From: JBCCEJ01 sp039030335
Lineage (GTDB): Bacteria > Pseudomonadota > Gammaproteobacteria > HK1
Reading direction: 5' to 3'
DNA length: 64,000 nucleotides
NCBI GenBank assembly: GCA_039030335.1
Contig: JBCCEJ010000001.1
Span: 138,739-202,738 of the forward strand
Of the stretch, positions 17,925 through 26,445 are shown piece by piece. Numbering within the stretch: the stretch's first letter is position 1; each line of letters begins with the position of its first letter. A program made the position numbers and the translations under genes. Below the pieces are notes generated by a model, which had not been told where the DNA came from, did not search any database, and saw nothing but the letters and a program-made list of their open reading frames with translations.

Positions 17925-18758
17925 ATGGATACCATCGCCGCCGGCCTGTCGTTCCCGGAAGGCCCACGTTGGCATGCCGGTGCTCTCTACTTCTCCGATT
18001 TCTATACGCAGAGCGTGCACCGCCTGACGCCCGAGGGAGTGCTTACCACGGTTGCTGTGGTAGAGCGTCAGCCATCCGGTCTCGGCTGGCTGCCGGATGG
18101 CCGGCTGCTGGTCGTGTCGATGCTGGACCGTCGGGTGTTGCGGCAGGAGCCGGATGGCACATTGGTGGAACACGCCGACCTGAGCGCAGTCGCGACCTGG
18201 CACTGCAACGATATGGTGGTCGATGGCACGGGCCGCGCTTACGTTGGCAACTTCGGGTTCGATACCCACGGCGAGGCCGAGCCCCGTGGTGCCGACCTGA
18301 GCTGTGTGTTGCCCGACGGGCAAGTCAGCGTTGCCGCCCGGGATCTCCAGTTTCCGAATGGCACCGTCGTGACGCCAGACGGCCAGACCCTGGTGATCGG
18401 CGAGACGCGCGGCCGCTGCCTGACGGCTTTCGATATCGCACCGGACGGCACACTTTCCGGTCGCCGCGAGTGGGCCGACCTCGGCCGGCACTTCCCGGAT
18501 GGCATCGCGCTCGATGCCGAGGGGGCGATCTGGGTTGCCGACCCGCGCAACAATTGCGTCATTCGCGTGCACGAGGGTGGCCATATCAGCGCGCGTTTCG
18601 ATCTGGACCGTGGCGCCTACGCCTGCGCCCTGGGCGGCGAGGAGCGGCGTACGCTATACGTCTGCGCGGCGACCGGCTCGGGTGAACATGCGCGCCAGCG
18701 GCGCGATGGTCAGATCCTGGCATTCCGTGTCGATGTGCCAGGGGCCGGCTGGCCCTAG
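17925..18758 (+). CDS. SMP-30/gluconolactonase family hydrolase
   Basis: A 277-residue six-bladed beta-propeller of the SMP-30/gluconolactonase/LRE family, a calcium- or zinc-dependent lactonase or related hydrolase. Diagnostic segments are GLSFPEGPRWHAGALYFSD (metal-ligand Glu in the first blade), HCNDMVVDGTGRAYVGNFGFD, FPNGTVVTPDG and FPDGIALDAEGAIWVAD. The ATG at 17925 has AGGAGG upstream and opens with the family pattern; the ORF extends further upstream without similarity. It is divergent from the Rieske oxygenase gene across 270 bp. Confidence 0.9.
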   Translation: MDTIAAGLSFPEGPRWHAGALYFSDFYTQSVHRLTPEGVLTTVAVVERQPSGLGWLPDGRLLVVSMLDRRVLRQEPDGTLVEHADLSAVATWHCNDMVVDGTGRAYVGNFGFDTHGEAEPRGADLSCVLPDGQVSVAARDLQFPNGTVVTPDGQTLVIGETRGRCLTAFDIAPDGTLSGRREWADLGRHFPDGIALDAEGAIWVADPRNNCVIRVHEGGHISARFDLDRGAYACALGGEERRTLYVCAATGSGEHARQRRDGQILAFRVDVPGAGWP

Positions 18759-18834
18759 GCGCGCTCGGCTTTTATGGCGCGGCGCCAGACGCCGGCGCTG
18801 TCTCGACGATCCACGGCCTGGGAGGGCAACTGCA

Positions 18835-19497
18835 TTGACACTACGAATTGGACAAACGGCCCCGGACTTCGAAGCAACGACTACCGCCGGCGCGATTCGC
18901 TTCCACGAATGGATTGGCGACAGCTGGGTTCTTTTGTTTTCACACCCGAAGGACTTCACGCCGGTCTGTACCACCGAGTTGGCCGAGGTGGCCAAGCTGC
19001 AAAGTGAACTCGGCCAGCGCAACTGTAAGGCGATCGGCATCAGCGTCGACCCGGTCGACGATCACAGCCGCTGGGCAGCCGATATCGAGCAGCTTTCGGG
19101 CGCATCACTGGGTTATCCGTTGATCGGCGATCCGACCCTCGAAGTCGCCAAGGCCTACGGGATGCTGCCGGTTGACGCGGGTGATAGTGCGGCCGGCCGC
19201 ACACCAGCTGACAACGCGACCGTACGCACCGTCTTTCTGATCGGCCCGGACAAGCTCATCAAGGCGATGATCATGTATCCGATGACGACCGGTCGGAACT
19301 TCGATGAGATCCTGCGCCTGCTGGACTCGTGCCAGCTGACGGCGCGCGAGCAGGTCGCGACGCCGGTCAACTGGCGCCCCGGTGACGATGTCGTGATCGC
19401 ACCGGCGGTCAGTGATGACGATGCCAGTAAACGGTATCCGCAAGGCTGGCGCTCGCCGTTGCCGTACCTGCGTCTCGTGACGCCGTCCGACGACTGA
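18835..19497 (+). CDS. 1-Cys peroxiredoxin (Prx6 type)
   Basis: A 220-residue peroxiredoxin that reduces hydrogen peroxide and organic peroxides. The peroxidatic Cys is C45 in DFTPVCTTE, and the long C-terminal domain (LRLLDSCQLTAREQVATPVNWRPGD) is that of the Prx6/1-Cys class. No ATG lies near the conserved start; a TTG at 18835 preceded by GGGAGGG at 8-nt spacing gives exactly the family's N-terminus (TLRIGQTAPDFEA), so I choose that start. A strong hairpin follows the gene. Confidence 0.92.
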   Translation: MTLRIGQTAPDFEATTTAGAIRFHEWIGDSWVLLFSHPKDFTPVCTTELAEVAKLQSELGQRNCKAIGISVDPVDDHSRWAADIEQLSGASLGYPLIGDPTLEVAKAYGMLPVDAGDSAAGRTPADNATVRTVFLIGPDKLIKAMIMYPMTTGRNFDEILRLLDSCQLTAREQVATPVNWRPGDDVVIAPAVSDDDASKRYPQGWRSPLPYLRLVTPSDD

Positions 19498-19521
19498 CCG
19501 AGCGCGTCCGGTGCTTGCTCC

Positions 19522-19555
19522 CGGTCAACCCGCGTCGTCGTGCGCGGGGTGACCG
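19522..19555 (+). terminator. Long GC-rich hairpin after the peroxiredoxin gene
   Basis: The stem pairs CGGTCA with TGACCG and, one mismatch further in, CCCGCG with CGCGGG, around an 8-nt loop. It begins about 25 bp after the peroxiredoxin stop. Only a short T-containing run follows, so it is a probable but not textbook intrinsic terminator. Confidence 0.55.
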
Positions 19556-19715
19556 ACCGTTCATTTGAACTACGCGGCGCCGAACTGTGAAGTCCGCCAC
19601 AACAATAGGGTGGGCGTCAGACATAACTGAAACAAGCTGCTCGCGTTCCGAAGCAACCCAGACAAATGGGTTCCCTACGATGCCACGCACGTTTCGGCCG
19701 TAAACGGAGATGGCC

Positions 19716-20459
19716 ATGCAGCATGACAGGACCGGGAATCAGATATGGATGGGCGCGCTGGTGTTGGCCGTCGCGCTCGCGGTGCAGTCGGAAGCACGTA
19801 GTGCGGTGCTGTTCAGTGAGACTTTCGATACGGATGCGACAGGTACCGCGGGAACGCTCACGACGTATCCCGGGTTCAGCCACGCCGGGCCGGGCAACAA
19901 TGTCTCGGTGACGGGCGGACAATTGCGCATGCCGGCCGTTGGTGCGGGCTTTGTCGATACGTTTTCGATCCGGGGTTTCGCCGGTGATTTGACGATCGAA
20001 CTCGACCTCGGCGCCGACCCGGGCAGCGTGCAGTACAACGTGGGTATGGCGATAGGCGACAATCGCCTCATTTTCCACCCGGGTTTCGCCGGCGGTGCAT
20101 TCCGCGTGGACGGGCCCGGTGGTTTCGGCAACACCGACATGGGGTATACGCCATCCGGCAACGGCGTCATGCATCACATGCGCGTCGACATCGATGCTGG
20201 CCTCGGGCTCTTCGATATCACCGTGACGTCTGGTGCGAGCCAGTTTGTCACGAGCTTCACGAATGCCGGTTATCAGGCGTTTGACCAGATCGGTTTCACG
20301 GTCGAAGGCAATACGGTTGGCGCCGGGCTGTTCGACAACCTCGTCATCGAAGGCGACCCGTCCCTGCAGGCCGCGCGCGCCTCCGCGCCCGCTTCCGCGG
20401 GGCTGGTGCTCGCAGGACTGCTGTTCACGCGCCGCAAGGGACGTTGCGCCGTGCGTTGA
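19716..20459 (+). CDS. Secreted protein with PEP-CTERM-like C-terminal anchor
   Basis: A 247-residue exported protein of unknown function. The start at 19716 is six bases after GGAG; an ATG two codons earlier is too close to that site. A signal peptide spans residues 1-28 (WMGALVLAVALAVQSEARSA). The body is a Gly-rich beta-sandwich-like domain reminiscent of the carbohydrate-binding or jelly-roll region of PEP-CTERM proteins. The tail APASAGLVLAGLLFTRRKG has the hydrophobic stretch and basic end of a PEP-CTERM sorting signal, but the Pro-Glu-Pro motif itself is not present. No exosortase gene is in the window. Confidence 0.7.
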   Translation: MQHDRTGNQIWMGALVLAVALAVQSEARSAVLFSETFDTDATGTAGTLTTYPGFSHAGPGNNVSVTGGQLRMPAVGAGFVDTFSIRGFAGDLTIELDLGADPGSVQYNVGMAIGDNRLIFHPGFAGGAFRVDGPGGFGNTDMGYTPSGNGVMHHMRVDIDAGLGLFDITVTSGASQFVTSFTNAGYQAFDQIGFTVEGNTVGAGLFDNLVIEGDPSLQAARASAPASAGLVLAGLLFTRRKGRCAVR

Positions 20460-20465
20460 TCGTCC

Positions 20466-21344
20466 TCAGGCCTGCTGCACCGTCGGCCCGTCGCCGGCCA
20501 ATGTCGTGCGGCGCATATCGCGCGCTTCTTCCGGCGGGAAGCGGCGCACCCGGTGCATCGTCTGGCGGTTGTCCCACATGACGGTGTCGCCCAGGTCCCA
20601 CTCGTGCACGTAGACGAACCTGGGCTGTGTCGCGAGTTCTGCCAGGTCGCGTAGGAAACACATCGCTTCCTGGCGGGGCCAGCCGACGATCTCTCCAGCG
20701 TGCGACGACAGGTAGAGCGACTTGCGGCCAGTAACGGGATGCTTGCGCACGAGCACCTGGCGGACCGGTGCGAACCGTTCGCGTTCCTCGTCGGTGAACT
20801 CGGTAAAGCCGATCTGCATACGCGAGTACATTTGAGAGTGCACACAAACGAGCCCCTGAACTTCGGTTCGGGTGTACTCATCCAGCGCTTCGTAAGCTGC
20901 GCCCATGTGGGCGAACTCGGTGTTGCCGCCGCGCGACACGGTGCTGAGCGCGTGCAGGATCGAGTACTTGGCGGGGGTTGTTTTAAACGAGCTGTCGGAA
21001 TGCCACAGGCGGTTGCCGATCGCGAACAGGCGCCGCCGGTCGTCGACGGCAAACGGGCGTTCCTCTTTATCCAGATTCGATACGTCGGCGAACACCGTCG
21101 GCATCCGGTAGTTTTCCGGCTCGCGCAGACTGGTGCCGACGGCGTGTTCGAGCGGACCGAGCTTCTGACTGAACGCGAGCTGCTGATCGGCGCTCAAGGG
21201 CTGGCGCTTGAATACCAGCACCGCATATCGGTCCATGCCAGCGTGGAGCGCCGCGGCCGCGGCGTCCGTGAGCGGCTCGCGAATATCAACGCCGTGCACG
21301 ACGGCACCAATGTGTTCAGACTGCGTTTCGAACTCGACAGGCAT
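20466..21344 (-). CDS. TauD/TfdA family 2-oxoglutarate dioxygenase
   Basis: A 292-residue Fe(II)/2-oxoglutarate oxygenase. The iron triad is H115 and D117 in LWHSDSSF and the distal His in NRQTMHRVRRF, which also supplies an arginine for 2-oxoglutarate. Family members cleave taurine, 2,4-D, alkyl sulfates and related compounds; the substrate here cannot be assigned. It is convergent with the secreted-protein gene and divergent from the DUF1028 gene. Confidence 0.9.
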   Translation of the reverse strand: MPVEFETQSEHIGAVVHGVDIREPLTDAAAAALHAGMDRYAVLVFKRQPLSADQQLAFSQKLGPLEHAVGTSLREPENYRMPTVFADVSNLDKEERPFAVDDRRRLFAIGNRLWHSDSSFKTTPAKYSILHALSTVSRGGNTEFAHMGAAYEALDEYTRTEVQGLVCVHSQMYSRMQIGFTEFTDEERERFAPVRQVLVRKHPVTGRKSLYLSSHAGEIVGWPRQEAMCFLRDLAELATQPRFVYVHEWDLGDTVMWDNRQTMHRVRRFPPEEARDMRRTTLAGDGPTVQQA

Positions 21345-21519
21345 GGATCCCGCCCCCTTTCAGCGGCGATCGTCAGGCACCGCATCGTGCGGTGGGTAGC
21401 AGAGATCTGGCAATGGCGGCTTGTGGCTGGCAGCCAACTCTCGCGAATATGTCGTCGCTGCGGACTGGTCCGGTTGTTCCACTCGGGTAAGCTCTGCCGA
21501 CCAGCAGGAGATTCACAGC

Positions 21520-22272
21520 ATGACATTCACGGTGATCGGGCGTTGCGAGCGGACCGGACAAACCGGCATCGGTATTGCGACGGCATCCATCGCGGTCGGC
21601 GGCTTGTGTCCGTTTTCGACCTCCGCCGGCGACATCATCACGTCACAGGCGTTCGCGCGGCCGGAACTCGGTCTGCTGGCAGTGCGCGCCCTGGAAGACG
21701 GCCAGGCCCTCAGTGCGCTCCCGGCATTGCTGGCGCACTCGGATCCGAATCTTGCCTTCCGGCAGGTTGCGGTTTTGCGGCGCGACGGCGAGGTCTGGGT
21801 ACACAGTGGTCCGCAGTGCCGGCCGTGGTGTGGTCACCAGAGCGGTCGCGGCTTCGCGGTCATGGGCAATTTTCTGGCCGGGCGCGCCACCATCGATGCC
21901 ATGCACGAAGCATTCACAGGCAATGCCGATGAGGTGCTCGCCGAACGCTTGCTGCGGTCGTTGGAGGCCGGGCGGGATGCGGGTGGTCAGGCTGATGCGC
22001 AAGGCCGCCCTGCCCGGGAACGGTCAGCCGGGCTTCGCGTGGTCGGTGCGGGCGGTTCGCCGCTCGTGCACGACGATGCGGTTGCTCCGGTCGATTTGCG
22101 CATCGATCTCCACGAGTCCGCCGTCACCGCGCTGCGCACTCTGTGGAATACCTGCGCACAGGTGCCGCACTACAACGCCTTGCGTTCGTCGCAACCGGAT
22201 ACAACGCCGCCACTGGGACCGTGGGAAGCAGAACACATGGGGGATCCGAAGCCGCCGCCCGTGTTGCTCTAG
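21520..22272 (+). CDS. DUF1028 family putative Ntn-hydrolase
   Basis: A 250-residue DUF1028 protein, recognised from the opening MTFTVIGRCERTGQTGIGIA, the segment GGLCPFSTSAGDIITSQAF and the RGFAVMGNFLAG motif. The family has an N-terminal-nucleophile-hydrolase-like fold and unproven peptidase or amidase activity. CAGGAG lies just upstream of the chosen ATG at 21520; the ORF reads further upstream without similarity. Confidence 0.85.
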   Translation: MTFTVIGRCERTGQTGIGIATASIAVGGLCPFSTSAGDIITSQAFARPELGLLAVRALEDGQALSALPALLAHSDPNLAFRQVAVLRRDGEVWVHSGPQCRPWCGHQSGRGFAVMGNFLAGRATIDAMHEAFTGNADEVLAERLLRSLEAGRDAGGQADAQGRPARERSAGLRVVGAGGSPLVHDDAVAPVDLRIDLHESAVTALRTLWNTCAQVPHYNALRSSQPDTTPPLGPWEAEHMGDPKPPPVLL

Positions 22273-22309
22273 CTGGGCGTTTCCGGTCGCCGCAAGCCTG
22301 GTGGCGGCA

Positions 22310-22738
22310 TCAGTCAGCCAGCTTGAAGTTGATCTGCGCGGACGCCACCCAACGCGATGGATCGTCTTGCCAGCCGTAGGCGTGGACGTTCGCGATACGG
22401 CGACCGTGGCGGACGATCTCGGTATGCATGAACATGTCGGCATCCAGTACCGGTCGCATGTAGCTGATCGTGACGTTGATGACGCGCGGCAGGTGCTCCG
22501 GCTCCAGCGTGTAGAGCACCTCGATGATCGAGGCGTGCTCGAGCGCCGCGCCTACGAGGCCGCCGTGCACGGCGGGTATCACCGGATTGCCGATGTTGCT
22601 CGGCTGACTACGCAGCACCGTGCGCGCTTTGCCGTCCACGACGTCGACTTCCAGGCCGACCATCTGCGCGTATGGGATCAGTTGATTGACTTCACCAAAC
22701 CGTCCCTCGGCTTTCAGTTTGCGTACCGGCTCGATCAT
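22310..22738 (-). CDS. PaaI-type hotdog thioesterase
   Basis: A 142-residue single-hotdog protein. AVHGGLVGAALEHASIIEVL is the HGG-containing helix of PaaI/YbgC-like acyl-CoA thioesterases. It likely hydrolyses an acyl- or aryl-CoA. Its start overlaps the stop of the upstream paralogous thioesterase by 4 bp, so the two are co-translated and may assemble as a hetero-oligomer. Confidence 0.85.
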   Translation of the reverse strand: MIEPVRKLKAEGRFGEVNQLIPYAQMVGLEVDVVDGKARTVLRSQPSNIGNPVIPAVHGGLVGAALEHASIIEVLYTLEPEHLPRVINVTISYMRPVLDADMFMHTEIVRHGRRIANVHAYGWQDDPSRWVASAQINFKLAD

Positions 22739-23217
22739 GACGACGCTTCACCGTCTGGCGCGCGCTGCTCGCTGTCCATGATGAACGAACCGTTGGCTTT
22801 GGCGATTTCCGACGCGTCGTCTTCATGGAAAGCGCGGCCCGACAGGAACGCGATCGTATGGGTGCGTTTGTCGACCCGCGCTTCACCGATGATGGCCTTT
22901 GCCGGGGTTGCCGGGCGCAGGTAGTCGATGCGCAGATCCAGGGTTGCCATTGGGCGTGGTCGATCGAGAAGGCTCGCGAGCGCGATGCCGCAGACGGAAT
23001 CCAGCAGTGTCGTAATGACGCCGCCGTGCACCACTCCGGTGTCGAGATTGCCAACGTAGACGTCCCGATACGGCAACCGCATCTGGCAATAGCCGGGCTC
23101 GAGCTCGAGCAGCTCGAGCTGCAGCTCGTTGAAATGTGGCGAGCGGCGCAGCATTTCGCGGGCCAGGTCCACGGCGGCCAGATCGGCAAGGCCGGGTTGG
23201 TGTTCAGAAGTCGTCAA
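22735..23217 (-). CDS. PaaI-type hotdog thioesterase, upstream paralogue
   Basis: A 160-residue hotdog protein with VVHGGVITTLLDSVCGIA, the HGG helix with an Asp in the position used for catalysis in PaaI enzymes, and the strand MATLDLRIDYLRPA. The open frame runs to an ATG at 23769, but similarity begins only after 23217, where a TTG gives TTSEHQPGLADLAAVD. A TATAAT sequence 34 bp upstream of this TTG on the coding strand supports a start here rather than far upstream, because the longer frame would run through the divergent SDR gene. Overlaps the following thioesterase gene by 4 bp. Confidence 0.75.
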   Translation of the reverse strand: MTTSEHQPGLADLAAVDLAREMLRRSPHFNELQLELLELEPGYCQMRLPYRDVYVGNLDTGVVHGGVITTLLDSVCGIALASLLDRPRPMATLDLRIDYLRPATPAKAIIGEARVDKRTHTIAFLSGRAFHEDDASEIAKANGSFIMDSEQRAPDGEASS

Positions 23218-23250
23218 GAGAAACCGCTTGTGTGTTCGGCCGGTGTCCGA

Positions 23251-23256
23251 ATTATA
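23251..23256 (-). promoter_or_regulatory. Consensus -10 box upstream of the thioesterase pair
   Basis: TATAAT on the minus strand, 34 bp before the proposed TTG start. No recognisable -35 hexamer is at 16-18 bp, so a promoter is possible but not certain. Confidence 0.35.
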
Positions 23257-23373
23257 CGCTGCACGCCGCGCGAGCCGCCGCACACGCCTTTTAAACGGTC
23301 TTTTCCGTAGTACCTTGATGGCATCGCCTCTGGTCCGCTGGGCCAGGCTGTCATAACCGGGAGGATTGAAACC

Positions 23374-24174
23374 ATGCGGATGCAAGATAAGGTCGCTATC
23401 GTAGTCGGGGCCGGACAGAGCCCCGGCCAGGGCATGGGCAACGGCCGTGCGACCGCCGTGCTGTTCGCGCGCGAAGGCGCGCGCGTGATGTGTGTCGACC
23501 GCGATGGCGACTCGGCGGCAGAGACCGCTGACATCATCCGGAGCGAGGGCGGCGACGCGCAAAGCGCGGTCGCCGATGTCGCCAGCGAAGCGCAGCTGAA
23601 GGCAGCGATCGATGCGTGCGCGGCGGCGTACGGACGCGTCGACACACTGCACAACAACGTGGGCATCAGCGTAGCGGGCGGCGACGCCGACCCCTTGAAT
23701 ATCACTGAAGAGGCATTCGACCTCATCATGGCAGTGAACCTGCGCGGTACCGTCATGGCGTGCAAGCACGTCCTGCCGATCATGCGCGAGCAGGGCACGG
23801 GCAGCATCATCAACATATCGTCGCTGGCGGCTGTCGAGAAGTACCCGTGGGTGGCCTACAAGGCCAGCAAGTCAGCGATGGTCGCATTCACTGAGCAGCT
23901 GGCGATTCAAAACGCGGAATATGGCGTGCGCGCCAACGCGATCCTGCCCGGTCTGATGGACACGCCGATGGCCGTGGATACGCGCGCCGCCGCATGGGGA
24001 CGTCCGCGCGAGGACATCGCGGCGGAGCGCAACGCGCGGGTACCGCTGCGCAAACAGATGGGCACGTCGATGGACGTTGCGTACGCGGCCCTGTATCTGG
24101 CTTCCGACGAGGCGTCGTTCGTGACGGGCGTGGCACTGCGGGTCGACGGTGGGGCGGGCGTAAACGTCGGCTGA
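23374..24174 (+). CDS. SDR family oxidoreductase
   Basis: A 266-residue classical short-chain dehydrogenase. The cofactor motif is VVGAGQSPGQGMGNGRA (residues 10-26, longer than the usual TGxxxGxG), the NNVG motif is at residues 94-97, Ser is at 149-150 in NISS, and the catalytic Y162-x3-K166 is in AYKASK. A GGGAGG sequence precedes the ATG. It would oxidise a secondary alcohol or reduce a ketone. It is divergent from the thioesterase pair, which would fit a shared degradative pathway. Confidence 0.9.
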   Translation: MRMQDKVAIVVGAGQSPGQGMGNGRATAVLFAREGARVMCVDRDGDSAAETADIIRSEGGDAQSAVADVASEAQLKAAIDACAAAYGRVDTLHNNVGISVAGGDADPLNITEEAFDLIMAVNLRGTVMACKHVLPIMREQGTGSIINISSLAAVEKYPWVAYKASKSAMVAFTEQLAIQNAEYGVRANAILPGLMDTPMAVDTRAAAWGRPREDIAAERNARVPLRKQMGTSMDVAYAALYLASDEASFVTGVALRVDGGAGVNVG

Positions 24175-24175
24175 T

Positions 24176-25396
24176 TCAGCGACGCGCGCGACCGTTTGCC
24201 GGGGCTCGTAGCCACATCACTTCGTTACCGGGCGCGGGTTTGTGTGGTACCAGCAGCGCCAGGATGAGCGATAGTGTCGCCAGACCGGCGCCGGTCAGAA
24301 ACACGAGTGCCGGTGACGCGAGCCACAGCAGTCCGTACACAGCGGGCAGGAATACGGCCGCGATGTGACTGATCGTCAGCGAAACGCTCGCGGTCGCGGC
24401 GATATCAGCGGGATCGGCAATTTTCTGAAAATAGGTGTCGATGGCGATGGCGAGCGCGAAGAACATGTGGTCAACGACGTACAGCACCGCGGCCAGCGTG
24501 CCGTTGTCGACCACGGCGTAGGTCGTGAATACGCCGACCAGCCCGAGGTATTCGAATACCAGGGCCCGGCGTTCGCCGAACCGCCCGATGAGACGCCCGA
24601 TCCACGGCGCGAGAAAGATGTTCATGACGGCGTTCGCGAGGAACAGTACTGCGATCAGGCCGACATCGAAGCCGAACTTCTGCACGAGCAGGAACCCTGC
24701 AAAAACCACGAAGATCTGGCGTCGGGCACCAGACAGAAAAACGAGTCCGTAGAACAACCAGTAGCGTCGGCGGAGCACCATCTGTTTACGCTGCGCCACC
24801 TGGCCTTCGAAGCGGGGAAATGCCCGCCAGCAAACGAGTCCGATGCAGGCGGTGGCGCTGCCGAAGAACACGTACGTCCATGCGTAGCCGACCGCGAGGT
24901 GCTCGAACAATATCCAGACCATCGCGAACGTCACCACCGAGGCGGCCGAAGTCGCGCCGAGAATCCGTCCGAGCGTCTCCGGAGCGCGGGCTTTGGAAAC
25001 CCACTGCAGCGCGAGAGATGAGCCGACCGTTTCGTAGTAGTGAAATCCGATCGACATCAATACCGTCGTGACGTAAAGGCCGAAGACGCTTGGAAACCAG
25101 CCGGTCAGCGCCGTGCCGAGGCCGAGCACCACGAGCGACAGGTAAGCGAACGTCTGTTCACGCAGCAACAGCAATACGAACACGACGGTGAACGCCAGGA
25201 ACCCCGGCACTTCACGGAGGCTTTGCAAGATGCCGATCTCCCGGCCGGTAAACGCCGCCGCGTGAATGGCGAAGTTGTCGAGCAGCGACTGCCAGCTTGC
25301 GAAACTGAGCGGGGAGGCGATCGCCATGATCAGCAACAGGCGTTCCGGTTTTCGCCAGTCGCTTGCGGACACGGGCAGATGCGGTCTTGCTCTCAT
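24176..25396 (-). CDS. MFS transporter
   Basis: A 406-residue membrane protein with about twelve hydrophobic segments and the general major-facilitator layout (NFAIHAAAFTGREIGILQSLREVPGF near the start, APWIGRLIGRFGERRALVFE in the central loop). The substrate is unknown. It is divergent from the AraC-type regulator, which may control it. Its stop is immediately next to the convergent SDR stop. Confidence 0.82.
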   Translation of the reverse strand: MRARPHLPVSASDWRKPERLLLIMAIASPLSFASWQSLLDNFAIHAAAFTGREIGILQSLREVPGFLAFTVVFVLLLLREQTFAYLSLVVLGLGTALTGWFPSVFGLYVTTVLMSIGFHYYETVGSSLALQWVSKARAPETLGRILGATSAASVVTFAMVWILFEHLAVGYAWTYVFFGSATACIGLVCWRAFPRFEGQVAQRKQMVLRRRYWLFYGLVFLSGARRQIFVVFAGFLLVQKFGFDVGLIAVLFLANAVMNIFLAPWIGRLIGRFGERRALVFEYLGLVGVFTTYAVVDNGTLAAVLYVVDHMFFALAIAIDTYFQKIADPADIAATASVSLTISHIAAVFLPAVYGLLWLASPALVFLTGAGLATLSLILALLVPHKPAPGNEVMWLRAPANGRARR

Positions 25397-25403
25397 CAGC
25401 CCA

Positions 25404-25431
25404 TTGTCGGGCCGACTCAGATGGCTACAAT
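25404..25431 (+). promoter_or_regulatory. Sigma70-like promoter for the AraC-type gene
   Basis: TTGTCG, a 16-bp spacer and TACAAT lie just upstream of the regulator. The -10 box overlaps an in-frame ATG at 25421, which argues that translation starts at the next ATG, 25484. Confidence 0.45.
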
Positions 25432-25483
25432 ACTGTACTCAGACGATCGATATAGAAAAACCGCCAACAACGTGCGACGCGCC

Positions 25484-26299
25484 ATGACGACACCCGCGGT
25501 CGCGGACGACCCGGCCGACGTTCTGCCCGATAGCGGGCCGCTGTTGATGGCAGCGGCGAATGAGCATGCCGCGGGCCACACGACGAGCTGGCACCGCCAT
25601 GCGCGAGCGCAGCTGCTCTACGCCGTGCACGGTGTGATGCAGGTGCAGACGGGCAGCGGGCAATGGGTTGTCCCACCGCGGCAATCGGTATGGATTCCCC
25701 CGCTGGTGGCTCACGAGGTGCGGGCGCTCAGCGCCGTGTCGATGCGTTCGCTGTACTGGCGATCGGATGCCGCTGCGGTCGTCGGGTGTCCGTTGCCGGA
25801 GAACCTCGAAGTACTGGAGATGACCGCCCTGCTGCGCGAAATGGTCGTGCGAGCTTGCGATTTGGCTGACGCGGCCGCCGCCATCACCGCCGCGCTGGTA
25901 CAGCTGGCGGCCGAGGAGATCGCGCGGCTGAATGTGACCGCACTCGAATTGCCGCTGCCTTCGGACCCGCGGCTTGCCTCGATCGTCGACGCGCTCTACG
26001 TGAATCCGGCCGATCGGCGCAGTCTCGTCGAATGGGGCCGTCAGGTCGGGGCAAGTGAGCGCACACTGACACGGACCTTCAAAGCGGAAACCGGCCTTGG
26101 ATTCGGTGCCTGGCGGCAACGCCTGGCCGTGCAGGTTGCGCTTGCGCGGTTGGATGCCGGCGAAACCGTCAACCGTGTTGCGCTCGAACTCGGCTATTCG
26201 AGCCCCAGCACCTTCGTCGCGATGTTCCGGCGAATCATGGGTATGGCACCCGGCGAATACGCGCGGCGCGCCGCATCGGCGCGCTTGCAGTACACTTAG
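25484..26299 (+). CDS. AraC family transcriptional regulator
   Basis: A 271-residue regulator. The N-terminal cupin-like ligand domain contains WHRHARAQLLYAVHGVMQVQT and WVVPPRQSVWIPP. The C-terminal AraC DNA-binding domain has two helix-turn-helix units, the second in VNRVALELGYSSPSTFVAMFRRIMG. This arrangement is typical of AraC repressors or activators of efflux genes. It is divergent from the adjacent MFS gene, its likely target. The start at 25484 is chosen because the upstream in-frame ATG falls within the promoter. Confidence 0.9.
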   Translation: MTTPAVADDPADVLPDSGPLLMAAANEHAAGHTTSWHRHARAQLLYAVHGVMQVQTGSGQWVVPPRQSVWIPPLVAHEVRALSAVSMRSLYWRSDAAAVVGCPLPENLEVLEMTALLREMVVRACDLADAAAAITAALVQLAAEEIARLNVTALELPLPSDPRLASIVDALYVNPADRRSLVEWGRQVGASERTLTRTFKAETGLGFGAWRQRLAVQVALARLDAGETVNRVALELGYSSPSTFVAMFRRIMGMAPGEYARRAASARLQYT

Positions 26300-26302
26300 G
26301 GG

Positions 26303-26340
26303 GTTGTTGAAGGCAGGTCGGAGGTCCTGACTCCAACAAC
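26303..26340 (+). terminator. Imperfect stem-loop after the AraC-type gene
   Basis: GTTGTTG and CAACAAC form the outer stem, with an inner CAGG/CCTG stem and a mismatched stretch between. It starts 4 bp after the regulator's stop. No T tract follows. It may attenuate read-through into the DUF4331 gene. Confidence 0.4.
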
Positions 26341-26445
26341 GTGTTAGCAGCGACCAGGCTGGGAGCTGTCAGCCCGCGTGGTGCGACGTTTTGGGGAACG
26401 CACCGCCTGGGGTCGGCGGCTCATGACGGACATAGGGGGAAGTCA

